A DNA stretch of 64,000 nt. Source: Sphagnum compactum. Its lineage: Eukaryota; Bryophyta; Sphagnopsida; Sphagnales. Numbering within the stretch: position 1 is the stretch's first letter; every line of letters starts with the position of its first letter. The stretch covers positions 4,712,001 through 4,776,000 of the forward strand of contig OZ234493.1 in NCBI GenBank assembly GCA_965153455.1. Direction: 5' to 3'. Position numbers and translations under genes: made by a program. Shown piece by piece: positions 48,198-60,495 of this stretch. The notes under the pieces were generated by a model, which saw only the letters and a list, made by a program, of their open reading frames with translations, was not told where the DNA came from and made no database searches.

Positions 48198-50099
48198 CAT
48201 TATGAAAAAAAAAGTGTTTTGCAACTCGCCTTACAACTCAATTTTTGAGTTACAAAAAACACTTGCCATTCACTATATTTATATGCTATGAGTGCTAACG
48301 GACAAGTCGTATGAGTTACAAAGTTACAACTCACTATATATACAGTGCAACTCATTGCAATTCAATTGCAACTCTATCAAAATAACTAATTTTCAACTAT
48401 TATGCAATTCCATTATAATTGCACCCATGATGTCATGTTAACGTCATTAATTGTCATCCATTTATTAAACTTGATACGTGGCATTATGAAGATTTTGGAC
48501 AAATTATTTTCTTTTCAAAATATTAATCTTCATCGTTCAATATGATTGTCAATGATTGTCTAAAATTATGACACGTGGCACAATAAAAAATTGCCACATG
48601 GCATATTAATTTTATTTTGGCAAAAATAAATAAATATAAAGATCTATTTTAGTAGTTAGGTAGGTTGTACATAACCATAGGTAGGTAGGTAATTTTCAAA
48701 ACCTACGTACCTACGTATTTACTTAAGACCTACTCATCTACCTACATAGGTAGGTAGAAAAATAGGACCTACTTATTTACCTAGGTAGGTAAGTAGGTAG
48801 GAAATCACAAGATTAAGTGAACTAAAAAATAACCATGAAATTGTTTTTTTAATTTTATGTTTTGCCTTTACGTTAAGCTTTTTTGAACTCATCCCAAAAT
48901 GGCACTTGTATTTTAATATGAGAATATAAGAGAACAAGCCTTCTTTATATAATTTATAACATGGGATACAAAGTCAAAGCATATGGGTTTAGTTGCAAAT
49001 TGAATTACAATTGAATTACAACTATAACACTTAAACACTCAGGGTAGGCCATATCCAAGGTGAGGGCTCCATTGTTTTTGGTGCCATAAAAAACTTGAAC
49101 CCCTCCTATTGGCGCATTTGGCACATTAAAAATCTTTGAAATCATAATAGAATTGACAAAGTTATGACCCTCCAAAGTAGAGGGGGTCAAGAACTCAAAA
49201 AAACAAACCACCCAACGTTACAAAGGCCAATTCCCAAACACCCAAAAAAATCTTTGTATGTTGTTTTGTTGCTATTAAAGTTTTAAAAAATCGTTTGGAA
49301 AACTTTAGGTGGTGTTTCTATAACATTTTAAATTGCTTAAAACGAATGGCAAATAAGAAAGTTATGAGGTTTGAAAGTAGGAGGGGTCCAAAGAGAGAAA
49401 AAAAGGAAAAAAACATGTTTTGTAAGTTAGAAATTTTATTTCTCTTCTTGTTACTTTTTCATTACTCCTTTTTGTTTACATTTCAAAGATGATTTCTAGA
49501 GCTTGAGGTAGCACTCCCATAACATATTAAATCATTCAAAATGAAACACATATGATGAATATGTATCCTTATTAAGTTATAATTAATTTTATTATAGTTA
49601 TAACATAGTTTAACAATAGTACTTTAGTAGTGGCGCACTAGTGACCATATTAATTGTATCAATGGGAATCACAATTGAAAACTAGTTGTAAATGTATCGC
49701 ATAATGGGTGGTGGAAATGTGGACATGTGGCATGATTGCATGTATATACATCGTACATTAATTACAACATAGTTATTGTTTTAATGACACATTTACAATA
49801 GTTCTAAAGTAGTTGCCACATGCAACTATAATGCAACTCTTGAAAAAGTTAAATTACATTTGTATGTACGATGTGTATAAATTACTGTATAGAAGACCCA
49901 TTTTCAACTCACTTGCAACTATAATACCATTAACTAATTTTCTGACATGACAATTTATTTATTGGTACGTTGTATTTCTAGGGGGATAATTACACATTAA
50001 TTGTAATACCCAAGGGATAGTTACATAATAATTGTATATGAGTTTTTTTAATTTAATTGCAAGGTAATGTGGTTTCGACATATGTAATTTCTCATAGTG
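48198..50099 (+). mobile_element. Non-autonomous CACTA element, family A copy 2
   Basis: It starts CATTATGAAAAAAAAAGTG (CACTA with one C to T change) and ends TTTCTCATAGTG. Ends and interior match copy 1: the TTGCAACT zones, the triple GAAAGTTATG block (49020-49500) and GGGATAATTACACATTAATTG. It also carries the CCTACATAGGTAGGTAG tract (48650-48810) and ACACGTGGCAC zone present in copy 3 but lost from copy 1, so copy 1 is an internal-deletion derivative or a sister subfamily. Flanks TGA and CAA do not match. Confidence 0.8.
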
Positions 50100-51053
50100 C
50101 AAGTTTACAAATAATCCATCAAGATTGGTTGTCAATGTGGCTTGAGGGTTGGGCAAAGCTATGTCACACTTGACCTTAAACTTTTACATTATTATTGCAT
50201 GGAAAATGTTGACTTGAACAAAGTGCTCCTTGTCATATGCATCAGGCCACAATGTTTATGGGTACCTGTTTGGAATATGTGCCGTGATCGGGGCACACCA
50301 TGAAAGATTGGATCATGGACAATCTTAGGTTTGGTTTATCAATTGCATATATCATGGGAAAACATGAGCAACACTACTTTGATGAAGACTTCATCGGAGA
50401 ATCATGGACTTCTACTCATTTTGTCCTCCCACATATATATTCACAACATTGTGGATTTATATGTTAGTTTGGAGTATAAACACCACAAGGATGTCACAAT
50501 TAGCATCAATGTTTGGGTGGATGCAAATTTTGTAAACTTTTTTCTTTCAACCAATAGCCACTTGGTTCAAAATCATCTAGCCTCAAATTTATTATTGACA
50601 TTCAAATTCCATATTAAAAAAAAAACTAATGTTGGATTTAAGGCATGAAAAGATTGTAGCTTGTGTTGCAACTTTTGGAACAAATGATAAGAATATATTG
50701 TTATTAATTTCCCTTCAATGCATCATTTTTACAAGATCAACATGGTCTCATTACAGTAATATGCGTCCAAGTTCACTGTGTGTTTCACTAGATTTTCAAT
50801 GAAATTGAACAAATTTACCGTGGTGAAAATGCCCAACCCCTTAATAAATGAAGACCAATTGCTACAAACATGTGAATTTAGTAGTAACTAATTGAATTCA
50901 CCAATAATTAATCAAATTCATTAATAATTAAATTATTAACAATACATTCACTAATAGTTAATTACAAACCTAGGCTAAACACTTAGGAACTTTCACTAAG
51001 CTACCTAACCTAAATTAAAAACCTAGCCCACTTAAACACTTAGCCCACCAACC
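50100..51053. other. Intergenic, nothing recognised
   Basis: A 105-aa plus-strand frame at 50331-50648 is unrecognised and probably chance. Confidence 0.4.
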
Positions 51054-51140
51054 TAGGGTGCAAGGGTGAAGGTTTGAACCTTTCACCCCTTCTCGCCTTC
51101 ATGTTTAAGGAACAAATCTTTATTAAACCACTATATAAAT
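51054..51140 (-). repeat. tRNA-derived SINE-like fragment, copy 2
   Basis: On the minus strand TAGTGGTTTAATAAAGATTTG resembles an A box. About 40 bp later AAAGGTTCAAACCTT resembles a B box inside GGGGTGAAAGG...CCTTCACCC, a stem-capable pair. The segment AAAGATTTGTTCC parallels AAAGACTTGTTCC of copy 1, and both are followed by an A/C-rich tail with CACTTA words. It is probably the same SINE family in opposite orientation. Confidence 0.5.
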
Positions 51141-51179
51141 GAATGATATTATTTTGTTCACACATATTCTTATGCACAT

Positions 51180-51880
51180 TATTTTTTACCCTAAGCTACT
51201 CTTGGATATTCTAAATTATTTTACCATACCTACTATTGTTGACTATCATAAATTTATTTTACGTATGTTATTATTAATTATTTTAGTGTAGGTTATTTTA
51301 CTATAGGTTATTCTTGGGTAAAACCAAGCTAATAGGAGCCAATTTTGGTGTAACCAATCATTGGTTTTGATGTTCATAAGTTTCATACACTAAGTTAATG
51401 TTGAAAGTATAGTTGTATTTATGTGAAACCCTTTCTAATATGTTAATTTAACATCTAGTGAAATTTAAAATTAATCCAATAAATATAAAATACCTTTTAG
51501 CACATTTTAAAGCCCATAACCAATTTTTTCAACACGGTGAAATAGTCTAAAAACATTGTTTAAACACCAGTATTCAACACTCCTTAGGACATTTCATCCA
51601 ATCCTATGCTATCACATCATCTTTTCAGGATTAGTCATAATGATTCAGGAGGTTGCCGTTGGTTCCTTTTAGCCTGTTTTTACCCTCTTGACTATTCTAT
51701 TGTAGGTTATTGTTAACTATTTTAAGTTATTTATCATAGACAATTTTTCGTTATTTTATCATAGGTTATTTTTGGCTACTCTAGGTTATTTTACTTTAGG
51801 TTATTATTAATTATTCTATCATAAGCTACCATTGGAAAGTTTAGGTTATTTTACCTTAAGTTATTTTGGACCACCAAATG
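51180..51880 (+). repeat. GGTTATTTTA degenerate repeat
   Basis: The words TAGGTTATTTTAC, TAGGTTATT and TATCATAGG recur about a dozen times at irregular 20-40 bp spacing, in two patches split by unrelated sequence at 51340-51700. No gene. Confidence 0.5.
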
Positions 51881-52079
51881 GACCATGGATGATGTATATG
51901 GTCAACATATACATGTTCATCCTTTGACCATTAATATAAAATTTGTAACTAAATATTGGTTTTACAACTATTTTTACTACAATCAAATATTCACACATTA
52001 TTTGCCACATGTTTTAAATTACGGTAATTTTAAAACAATGATTTTAAATATTGAAATAATCCATACCATCTAATTTCAA

Positions 52080-53430
52080 TGATTTGTGATGATGCCACTT
52101 GACAATACCAAAATCCACCATGTGGCACTATGAGGAATTTTGGGTGAGAAATTTTTATTCTTCAAACAATGATCTTGGCTATCCATTATGAACATTCATT
52201 TTAGATAGTCTTAGATTATGACACGTCGCGCAATCAAAATCTGTCACATGTCATGTTAATTATATTTTGGAAAAAAAATCAAGTTAATATTTGTTCGAAT
52301 AAATAGGTAGGTAGGTACATAGGTCTATGTAGATAGTTACGTAAAATTAAGTAGGTAGGACATACTTACCTACCTAGGCTACATACCTACTTAATTATTT
52401 ACATAAATAAGTAATTGGAACTTATGTACTTCTCTATTTACCTAGGTAGGTATGTAGGTGGGCTAAAAAATAGCCATGTAAATATTTCATTTTATGGTTT
52501 GTTTCTAGGGTCAAAGTTCTTTGAGTTCATCCACAATGGTACATTTTTTTAATGTGAAAACATAAGAGAAAGCACCTTTGTTATATAATTTCCAAGATGA
52601 GATTGGAGGATAAAACATATGGGTTAAATTTTCTAATTGCATCTTAGTTGCAACCTTAGTTGCAACTAGGAATATTTTTCCATATGTTTTGTGTCTATTT
52701 TTTATTTAAAAAATAAAAAAATTTATAACTAAATAGGTAAATAGGAAACTAATAACTAATTAACTAGCTAATTAACTAATTAACCATCAACTAATTACTT
52801 ACCTACCTACCCGCTTACAAACTTACCTATTACCTACCATTCTTTAATTATTTAATTTTAGAAATAACATTCAATTTGAGTTATCAAATTATTTAATTCT
52901 TTAACTAATAATTGATAAACTATCTAATTTGATTAATTATTAAATAATAATAGGTACAAAATATTTGATATTAACTATTAAATTTTGAACTTATGAACTT
53001 ATTTAGTTGATAAATATCATTAAAAAAGATAATCAGTTTTAATTAATAATTAATATTAAGTAAATAATTTAACTCATGAATATTTAACTATTTAATATTT
53101 TATAGCACACTAACTATTAGTTAGTTTAATATTTATTAACCATAACTCTTGAATAGTAAACATTAATGATCAGATAATTAAATAAAAATAAGTAATTAAT
53201 AATTAACTTATTAATTAGTTATGTATAGTTTGTAGCTTGATTAATAGATTTAAATTTAAAAATTATCAAATGAATCAGTAAATATTGAATATTACATATT
53301 ACAATATCTAATTGATTAAATAATCAGATTAAATTATTAATTAACATATTTTAAAATATTTATTGATTATTCAGTATTAAGTTATTAAATATAATTTATG
53401 GTTGATGAACTTATTAAATAACTATATTAT
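52080..53430 (+). mobile_element. CACTA family A, partial copy 4
   Basis: The sequence follows the interior of copy 3 read in reverse. It holds a zone with GATTATGACACGTCGCGC, a TAGGTAGGTAGG/CCTACCTAGG tract (52300-52470), GTTTGTTTCTAGGGTCAAAG, GGTTGCAACTAGG words and a TTAATTAACTA-rich tract (52730-53420). Neither CACTA terminus was found, so it is truncated or rearranged. Confidence 0.6.
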
Positions 53431-54494
53431 AATATCGTCATAATAAGCTTAACCCTCAAAATACATGGTCATCTATACTTATATACAAGAACAGAAATAA
53501 AAAATGATGACCACTAACTAACCAGTAAAATATAACTAATAAAGTTATTAAAAAATGTGAGAACTATGTACAACTACAGATTTAATAGCTTTGAATAACA
53601 ATTACAAATCACAAATCACCCCTTAACAGTTGGGCAGGTGATTATATATATATATTATATATTTTTTAAACACAAAAATTATGAATTTATTTTTAAGCTC
53701 AATATGATAGAGATTATGATGGTTGTATATTTTAGTCTAGCACAATGTGAATTTGGCCTGAATTACATAAGTTAGATCTCTACTTTTAGCACCTCATAAT
53801 GACTCAATATTGTAGAGTCTATGGTCAACTCCACCAATCTACCTATGAGGCATCGTAGTTTGTTTTGTATTGTTTTGTTATGTTGAGATCTCCCAAACCA
53901 CGGTGTTTCATCCTGTGCTCTTGGCATCTTCAGAAAGCTCTTGATGAGTGGGGGTGCACTGACTTGGGTTGAGATTGTTTGGAGTTATGGTATGAAAGTT
54001 ATTGATTATTGAACCATTTTCTCAATGAAAATTAAACAAAATCGAATCTGAAAACTGTATTGGAATTGGGGGTGTTCTTGGTGTTGTTGGAAGGCCCTTG
54101 GTGAGCTAGATTTAATAGAGTTCATTTCACAATTTTCAGAGCTAAGGTGTGGATTTTCAGAGCTAAGATTATGATTTTTGAATGGATTGTGTTGCTGAAA
54201 AATCAAACAAATTGCAAAAATTGGGTTTGGAAGGAAAAATCAGTTGAGCCCTCAATGTGTTCACAATTGAGCCAACAGCACAGCCTACACTAGTCTTATT
54301 TGAACTCATCATTTGAGGAGGATTTTTTTGGGTCATTAAAGTTTGTTACTTGGATTTTTTGGGGAGAAAACTTTGAATGCGCATGCTGCAAAGTCTCTCT
54401 CTCTTTGGACAGGAAACACTTTTTCCATGTATTCCTGTCCCATAGCTAACCATGGTTAATTATGTACTAATCATCCACGTGCATCTACCTATGT
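53431..54494. other. Intergenic, nothing recognised
   Basis: 53900-54250 has repeated TTTTCAGAGCTAAG and TTGGTGAG words. The 66-aa minus-strand frame at 54006-54206 is unrecognised. Confidence 0.4.
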
Positions 54495-55031
54495 GGCCAG
54501 GGTGAAACACCACCCACACTAGTACCTTCTTCACCTTCTTGTGTGAGGCCTCTTTGAGGCTGAATTAAACCCAAGAAATGTTAGATTTGGACTCAGAGAC
54601 CCTGATTAGTCTAAGCCTGAGATATTTATACTATTTAGAAGCAATGGTTTTCACCATGTTACCACTGTGGGTGCTGGATCACCCAAGGTGTACCTATGCA
54701 ATGGCCACCTACGCAATGGCCACCAAGTGCTTTACCTACTTTACCTTTCAACATAGTAAACAATTTGATTCCCTGTATACTTACCTTCGATACTTATCCA
54801 CTTACATAGGTAGTTCCATTTGTAGTGTGAGGGTACATATAAGGTAGGACTTGAGGTGACTACTATGGTTAGTACACAGGTGAAGGGTAGTAGGGAGGTA
54901 GGTAGTTGAAACAGAAACTGAGATACCACCATAGTTAGCTAATGCATAGCAACCCAATGGAAAAGTATTTCCTGTCCACCCACCATCCATTACTCATGGT
55001 GGACTACTGGATATGTTGGTTCACTCTGGCC
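54495..55031. mobile_element. hAT-type MITE (copy D)
   Basis: The left end GGCCAGGGTGAAACACCACC and the right end GGTTCACTCTGGCC are the terminal repeats of the family of 3717-4022 and 32710-33099. Before the right end it has the shared block CCTGTCCACCCACCATCCAT...CATGGTG. Interior TACCTAC words are present. Flanking 8-mers ACCTATGT and TGCAGCAA do not match. A second inner GTGGGTGCTGGATCACC at about 54667 may mark a nested or recombined copy. Confidence 0.6.
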
Positions 55032-55510
55032 TGCAGCAACTTGGGAAGGCAGGATTCTTTTGGTGTATGAGATTCAGACTAAGTCTACATTGCCAGAAAT
55101 TGTTGAAGCTGGGTGTTAATAGACCACTCCAAGTTTTCTATGTAGATGAGTTCAGGATTTTACTACCAGAACCCAGCAAACTACGTTTTCAAGGATGCAA
55201 TCTCAAAAGCAAACAGGGAACATCCCTGAAGTGGCCAAAGCTGGTGCTCCAGAGTAGTCAACAGAAAAGTAGGGGTAGATCAAATCCTATCGAACAATTT
55301 TGTGATGACAAACTGGAGAGTTTCAAGAAGGAACAAGCCAGCTTGTGATGACAAACTGGAGAGTTCAAGAAGGAACAAGCTCTTGAAGATGGTTCTAAAG
55401 CTTGCTGATAACAAACTCAGGAATTTGAGAAGGACCATGCTCATGAAAATGGTCCTAAGACAGAAGGTCAAAAAAAGAGCATTCAGGCAGCTTGAAGAAC
55501 CCTAATAACA
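55032..55510 (+). pseudogene. Coding-like fragment with tandem DDKLESFKKEQA units
   Basis: Three tandem DNA units (about 55301, 55344 and 55400 onward) encode, in shifting frames, DDKLESFKKEQA, DDKLE-S-S/FKKEQAL and DNKLRNL. Their heptad-like charged composition suggests a coiled coil. The unit lengths (43, then about 55) are not multiples of three, so the frame breaks after each unit. Upstream frame PIEQFC and earlier residues are not recognised. It is less AT-rich than the flank and adjoins the PERK gene's 3' side, so it may be a gene fragment. Confidence 0.3.
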
Positions 55511-56094
55511 GATAGGAGCCCTAACCAGACTTCTCTCCTTCCATGACTTGCAAGGGAATTTCACACAAGATATTGCAAGCAGCTAATGCACCTCTGCAAG
55601 AAGGTCCACACCATCTATGATTACCTCATCCCTCAACAGATGCAAGGTTATATCATAACAAACTCTTGCCATCACTTTTGGAAATGTGACAAAAAACTCC
55701 AGATGCAGTTAAATTGTTACATAATTGTTTGCACTCAGTTTTTGACAAATTAGTATATACAATTGTTCCCACTATTGAGACTTGAGAGCTGATTAGTCAG
55801 TGGGTAGTAATGGCAGCTAATCATTCCCTTTAATGATGAAGATGAACAAATGCTACTTGTACAATTACGGTGGGCAGCCAGCATCTTGATCCACCCAAAT
55901 ATACAGATATGTCAGTTTTCAGTACACTCCTGGGTCTACAAAATAGATTCTATCAGAGTTTTTGTTGACCTGTACCAAGCCTCTGGGCAGAGCATTGTCT
56001 CAACTATGACAAATACCAGGGAACCAGAAAGTCCTCACCCCACACACAGACATCTGATTATCACACTGTTTGTAGGGGTAACTAGACTATCTAA
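55511..56094 (-). other. 3' flank / probable 3' UTR of the PERK gene
   Basis: Downstream of the stop at 56095 on the minus strand the DNA stays less AT-rich. No canonical AATAAA is obvious, which is common in plants, so the transcript end cannot be placed. No other gene is visible. Confidence 0.4.
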
Positions 56095-59000
56095 TTATCT
56101 GCCTTCCTCAATTCTATCTTCCATTAGTCTGGTATGTGGCGTGGAACCATAATCAATGGGTGGATACTCACCACTGTAGTTGCTGGAGTAACCCAATGGG
56201 TCAGGAGGAGCTCTAGTAGTTAGATCACTCCTTATACTCTCAGTCCTGACACTGCTGGCTACTGATGACCCAGTCGCCTGCTGCAATTGATGCACTGGCC
56301 TCTCCAGGGCATTCTGTTGCACAGGATCCCCACTTGCATTATCACTCATTTGTGAATGACCTGTTGGCCCTGGTTCCTCTCTGTTCCCAGTTCTAACTGA
56401 TACAGATCCTTCTTCTCTAACATCAATAAGACCTTCTCTGGAATTCAAATCAGATTGCATCTCTGTGCTGGACAGATTGGCATCATATTGAATTGATATG
56501 CCTGTTGTGTACTCACTGCCTAGCTTCTGATTGTTGAGTGCAATTTTATGCAACTTCTGCATATCAGCATTATACTGCTGAGTGTCATAATCTGAGCTCC
56601 CTCCACCAAAGCGGCTACCACCGAAGACAAAATTGTGCTCAACACTATGACCTGGCTTTGAGCCCTGGTATAAAGCAGCAATATCTGTGTCACTTTCCAG
56701 TGCTCGAATAACCTGTTCCAAGATCAGATGAGAAGTTAAAATCAGAGAACCACTTTTCCAGAAACGATAACTTACAACAGAATGTAACATGTTTGAGAGA
56801 GGATGATGCAGGAATGAAAAACTAGACTAACCTGAGCCATTTTGGGACGCTTGGATGCAGAATGGCGAACACAAGCAGCAGCCACTTCAATCATGCAAAT
56901 CATCTCCTTTACATCATAATTGTTTCCAAGTTCTGGGTCCACAAGCTGTTCAACATTTCCCTCTTCCAACATGACTGTCATCAGTGGACGGGCCCACTCA
57001 ACCAAGCTTTCATTCCCAATTGGCTGTCTTAGGTCAACAGGTTTTCGCCCTGTTATGAGTTCCAGCAACACGACTCCAAATGAGAACACATCTGATTTTT
57101 CTGTCAACTTTCCACTTGCTGCATATTCTGGGGCCAAATACCCAAATGTTCCCATCACACGGGTAGTCACATGTGTATTTGCGTCTGAAGCTAATTTTGC
57201 AAGTCCAAAATCTGCAACCTGTTGAAACATGTATCATTTGGAGACATTACCCACAACCCCCCAGGAGGCTCTTTCTTTCCAATTTGCTAATCTTGATTTC
57301 AGTAGATGTCTCCAAGAATTTTGAGTTGCTCAGCAATGTTCTTCAAGTTTTCTATGCATCTTTTCATAGAGCACCACACTTCTGCACTCCCATTGAACCC
57401 AAAAATAAAAACAGGTAAAGGGAGGCACTTAGTTTGTCAACTGTGTACACTATTGACTGGCTCCTCACACTATGTACCTACTACCGTCATTTTAGAGGTG
57501 GTCACTTTCTATTGCCTAACCCTCACCCCAGGTTTGGCCTAGGTGTGACAACTTGCAATGCAGCCATGAGTCCCAACAACTTGGCCTACTAGCTTTGTGA
57601 CTGCCCATTGACCAAAAAACATATCTCAAAGTTGTAGAACCACCTGACATGACCCCTGTGAGTAGAATCAAGATTGCAATAGTAAATCAGTGGTCATAAT
57701 GATTTAATCTGAAGTAATGGGAGCACCCTAATTCTCGATATCTTCACCAGAGCCTTGTTTGGATTGAGTTTTGGATAAAACATGCAGTTGGTAAGATCCA
57801 CATTGATTCCTCAAGCAGCATACCTGAGCGTCAAAGTTCTTGTCAAGCAAAATGTTGGAGGCTTTGATGTCACGGTGGATAATACGGGGGTTACAGTCTT
57901 CATGAAGGTATGCAAGTCCACGTGCAGCCCCAACTGCAACTTTTACTCTTGTGGCCCAGTCCATCACAACCCCTTGCTTCTTGCCTGCATAACCCAAAGT
58001 TCCAGCAAAACCCCATAACCACATAGCACACCCAACCTTTCCTTCACACTGAACCAGAGTATAGTGTTTTGCCACCCCTCATGCAGATTCAGATTCTAGC
58101 ATATGCTCAGGCACCAAATATCTATGCACTCACCATGAAGATTATCATCAAGTGTGCCATTAGGAACAAAGTCATACACCAACAATCGCTGGTTATCAGC
58201 AATGCAATAGCCAACAAGAGACACCAAGTGACGGTGATGAATCCGGCTAATGATTTCAACTTCAGCTCTGAATTCACGGTCACCCTGACCACCACCAACA
58301 GTAAGCTGCTTCACTGCAACAACTTGACCATTCGGCAAGTGTCCTCTATAAACACGACCAAACCCACCTTCTCCAAGAAGGTTAGAAGCCACAAATCCAT
58401 CGGTAGCAATGTTCAACTCATCATAAGTGAACCATGATCTTGAGTTCCCTACACTTGGTGAGTTCTGTAGGAGTCGTGGGATTTTTCCAGCACCTACTGC
58501 TGCTGCTGCTGCTGCCAAATTGTAGCCTGGCTGTGGCTCAGATGGAGGATCATAAGGGTCAGAACGGTACTTCCTACCACCTGCTTTAAGAGCACCCACA
58601 CCTTCAGGCCCCTGACGCAGTGCCCCTTGACCACCAGTGCCATAAGCCTTGCTGGTTTTCTTCTTCAAGCAGCACCAGATCAACATTAGGAGAAAGATAA
58701 TTGTGATCAGTCCTACTCCTGCAGCAATTCCAATCACAGCTGCTGGTGGAAGTGAGGATGAAGATGATGAAGAGGACAAAGCAATCCCATTTGAAGGAGG
58801 TGGGGGAGCAGCACGGTTCCTGTGAGATGGAGGACTATTGACAGCTGAGTAGGGGGGTGGTGGTGGTGGTGAGGGAATGCTTGGAGCAAGGGAGTTAGGA
58901 GCATGGGATGGGGAAGGTGACAAACTGGGTGGTGGGGAGGAGGGAGGAGAATTAGGACTCAGGAGGGTCGGTGCAGGTGTAGGATTTGAAGGTGCCAGAG

Positions 59001-59199
59001 GAGATATAATGACTGCTGGGGATGGAGCTGCCAATGGAACAACTGGTGGGGGTGGGGGAGGAACAGTAGGTGAAAGGGCAGGCTGTGAAAGTACAGGATG
59101 AGTTGCAGATGGCTGAGCACCCAAGGGTAGTGTAGATGAGGGACTAGGTGTTGCAGTCCCAGGAATCAGTGGGGATGCCCCTGCTGGAGCAGCTGACAT
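56095..59199 (-). CDS. PERK: Proline-rich extensin-like receptor kinase (PERK)
   Basis: A plasma-membrane receptor-like Ser/Thr kinase thought to sense cell-wall state. Coding exons run 59199-58134, 57984-57824, 57218-56832 and 56712-56095, joined at GT-AG introns of 149, 605 and 119 bp (phases 1, 0, 0) to give 743 aa. Residues 1-150 are a Ser/Pro/Ala-rich wall-facing domain without a classic signal peptide. About 153-177 is the membrane span, then a basic KKK stop-transfer. The kinase has glycine loop GEGGFGRV (276-283), Lys297, helix-C Glu313, HRD 392-394 (an RD kinase), Asn399, DFG 412-414 and APE 438-440. The 205-residue last exon begins VIRALE and ends in a Ser/Gln-rich tail with [13 protein letters not shown], as in PERKs. 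An in-frame TAA 15 bases upstream supports the start at 59199. No frameshift or lost catalytic residue, so it is probably functional. Confidence 0.95.
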
Positions 59200-60195
59200 A
59201 TTTCCAGATACTTAGTCAAATACAAATCACAGAATCCTCAAGAATCACCATCTCCTATAATAAGTCTCTGCGCTGGTACCAATGACGACTTGTAGCCAAA
59301 CCCAAATGAAAACCAACACAGGAGTATTTCCTGAAGAGTTTCATCTGCTGGTCGGTACTTCAGAATATCCAGTTCCCTTCAGAATGGTAATCTAAGATGA
59401 TGGATAACCACTGAACCAGTTCCATTGGTGATAGAGACATGTATGTTCAAAGCACCTAAGAATGAACATGATAACCTGGTTGTTGCTGTGACACAAACAC
59501 TCCATCACTGCCAATAGAGATATACATGCTGCTGGCTTTTAGTTCTCCTCCTCCTGTATGATACAATCCAGTCTAGCCTCAGAAGACGGAAAAATCCAAG
59601 AGTATCCACCCTCAAAACCAATACGTCATCCAGGGGGAGTGAAGTGATGGAAAGGTTGCTAATGTAAAAGGAGACTGCAATTCAATTGAACACCGTGCCT
59701 CTTCTAGAGAGAATATGAGCACTATGATCGATCGGCTTGTTGGCTTCGTCCACACAGAATATAAAATTTTCACTTGCGTCTGTGTTGTTGTGTAGTAAGG
59801 TTTCACAAGCGACTTCGGTCCTTTCCATTCTAACATGACACATGTGTATGCATAGTTGTTGGCTGTGACACAAAAAACAACATTGCAATTGAGGAGAGGA
59901 TTTGATTGTTTGCGAGAGCGTTACCTGAGAAGTTTGATGTTGCGACTTGCCTTCTCTAACTTGCAGCAGCGTCAAAGGAATGTCTGTCTGTCTGTCTGTG
60001 TACCCGATTTATACCTGACACGATGATTCTGAGCATCCGGCGGCAAATGTGCAACAAACAAACTCCTGCTCTTGGAACCCGCAACAGATGAAAAAACAAA
60101 TAATGACACTAAAAAAACAAAAACACAAAAAACTACAAGAACTCTGAAGGAACTCGTCGGATCCGTTGAGTTTTGTAGGCTATTACGACCGTGGA
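59200..60195 (-). other. 5' leader of PERK, likely containing an intron
   Basis: Between the start codon and the TC-rich promoter zone, the minus strand has a good donor, TCTCAG then GTAACG, at 59924. There are several possible acceptors, for example TTGAATTGCAG at 59675, so a leader intron is likely. Frames of 74-97 aa here cross that donor and are not credible. A TCTG/GACA microsatellite lies at about 59983-60000. The exact leader structure cannot be fixed from sequence. Confidence 0.45.
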
Positions 60196-60495
60196 GAGGA
60201 GAGAGAGCGAGAGAGCGCGCGAGCGAGAGAGGGAGAAGAGACGTAAGTGGGAGAGGAGAGGAAAATAAAACGTTTGCGCTGCAAGAAGACCACCCAGACG
60301 GCCCGCGGTGAACAAGTTACAGCCACAGTCACCGCGCGGTTGACCGCGACAGAGGCTCGTTGAAAACTTATGTGCTGTGCGAAGCAGTGCTTTTTCTGGG
60401 GGCAATTTTGTGTTATAGCCAAAGTGGCGATGATACAAAGGAAGATTTAGCCAGTTTTGGCTAAAAGCTAAATATGAAAGTATATATATAATATT
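60196..60495 (-). promoter_or_regulatory. PERK promoter region with CpG-rich and TC-rich segments
   Basis: 60180-60245 is, on the minus strand, a TC-rich tract with interspersed CG (CTCTCGCTCGCGCGCTCTC). 60290-60360 keeps many CpG (CCGCGGTG, ACCGCGCGGTTGACCGCGAC). A TATATATATA element lies at 60481-60490, about 240 bp upstream of the TC tract. TC tracts near transcription starts are typical of plant housekeeping-type core promoters. CpG retention here contrasts with scarcity elsewhere in the window and fits an unmethylated promoter. Start site and use of the TATA element are inferred. Confidence 0.5.

Noticed and set aside
56920-57225. Plus-strand 101-aa ORF
   Set aside because: It is the antisense shadow of the kinase exon 57218-56832.
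58877-59101. Gly-rich plus-strand ORF
   Set aside because: It is the antisense of the Pro-rich first exon of the PERK gene.
59612-59975. Upstream 97-aa ORF as a second gene or conserved uORF
   Set aside because: It crosses a strong leader-intron donor at 59924, has no family resemblance and lies inside the PERK leader.
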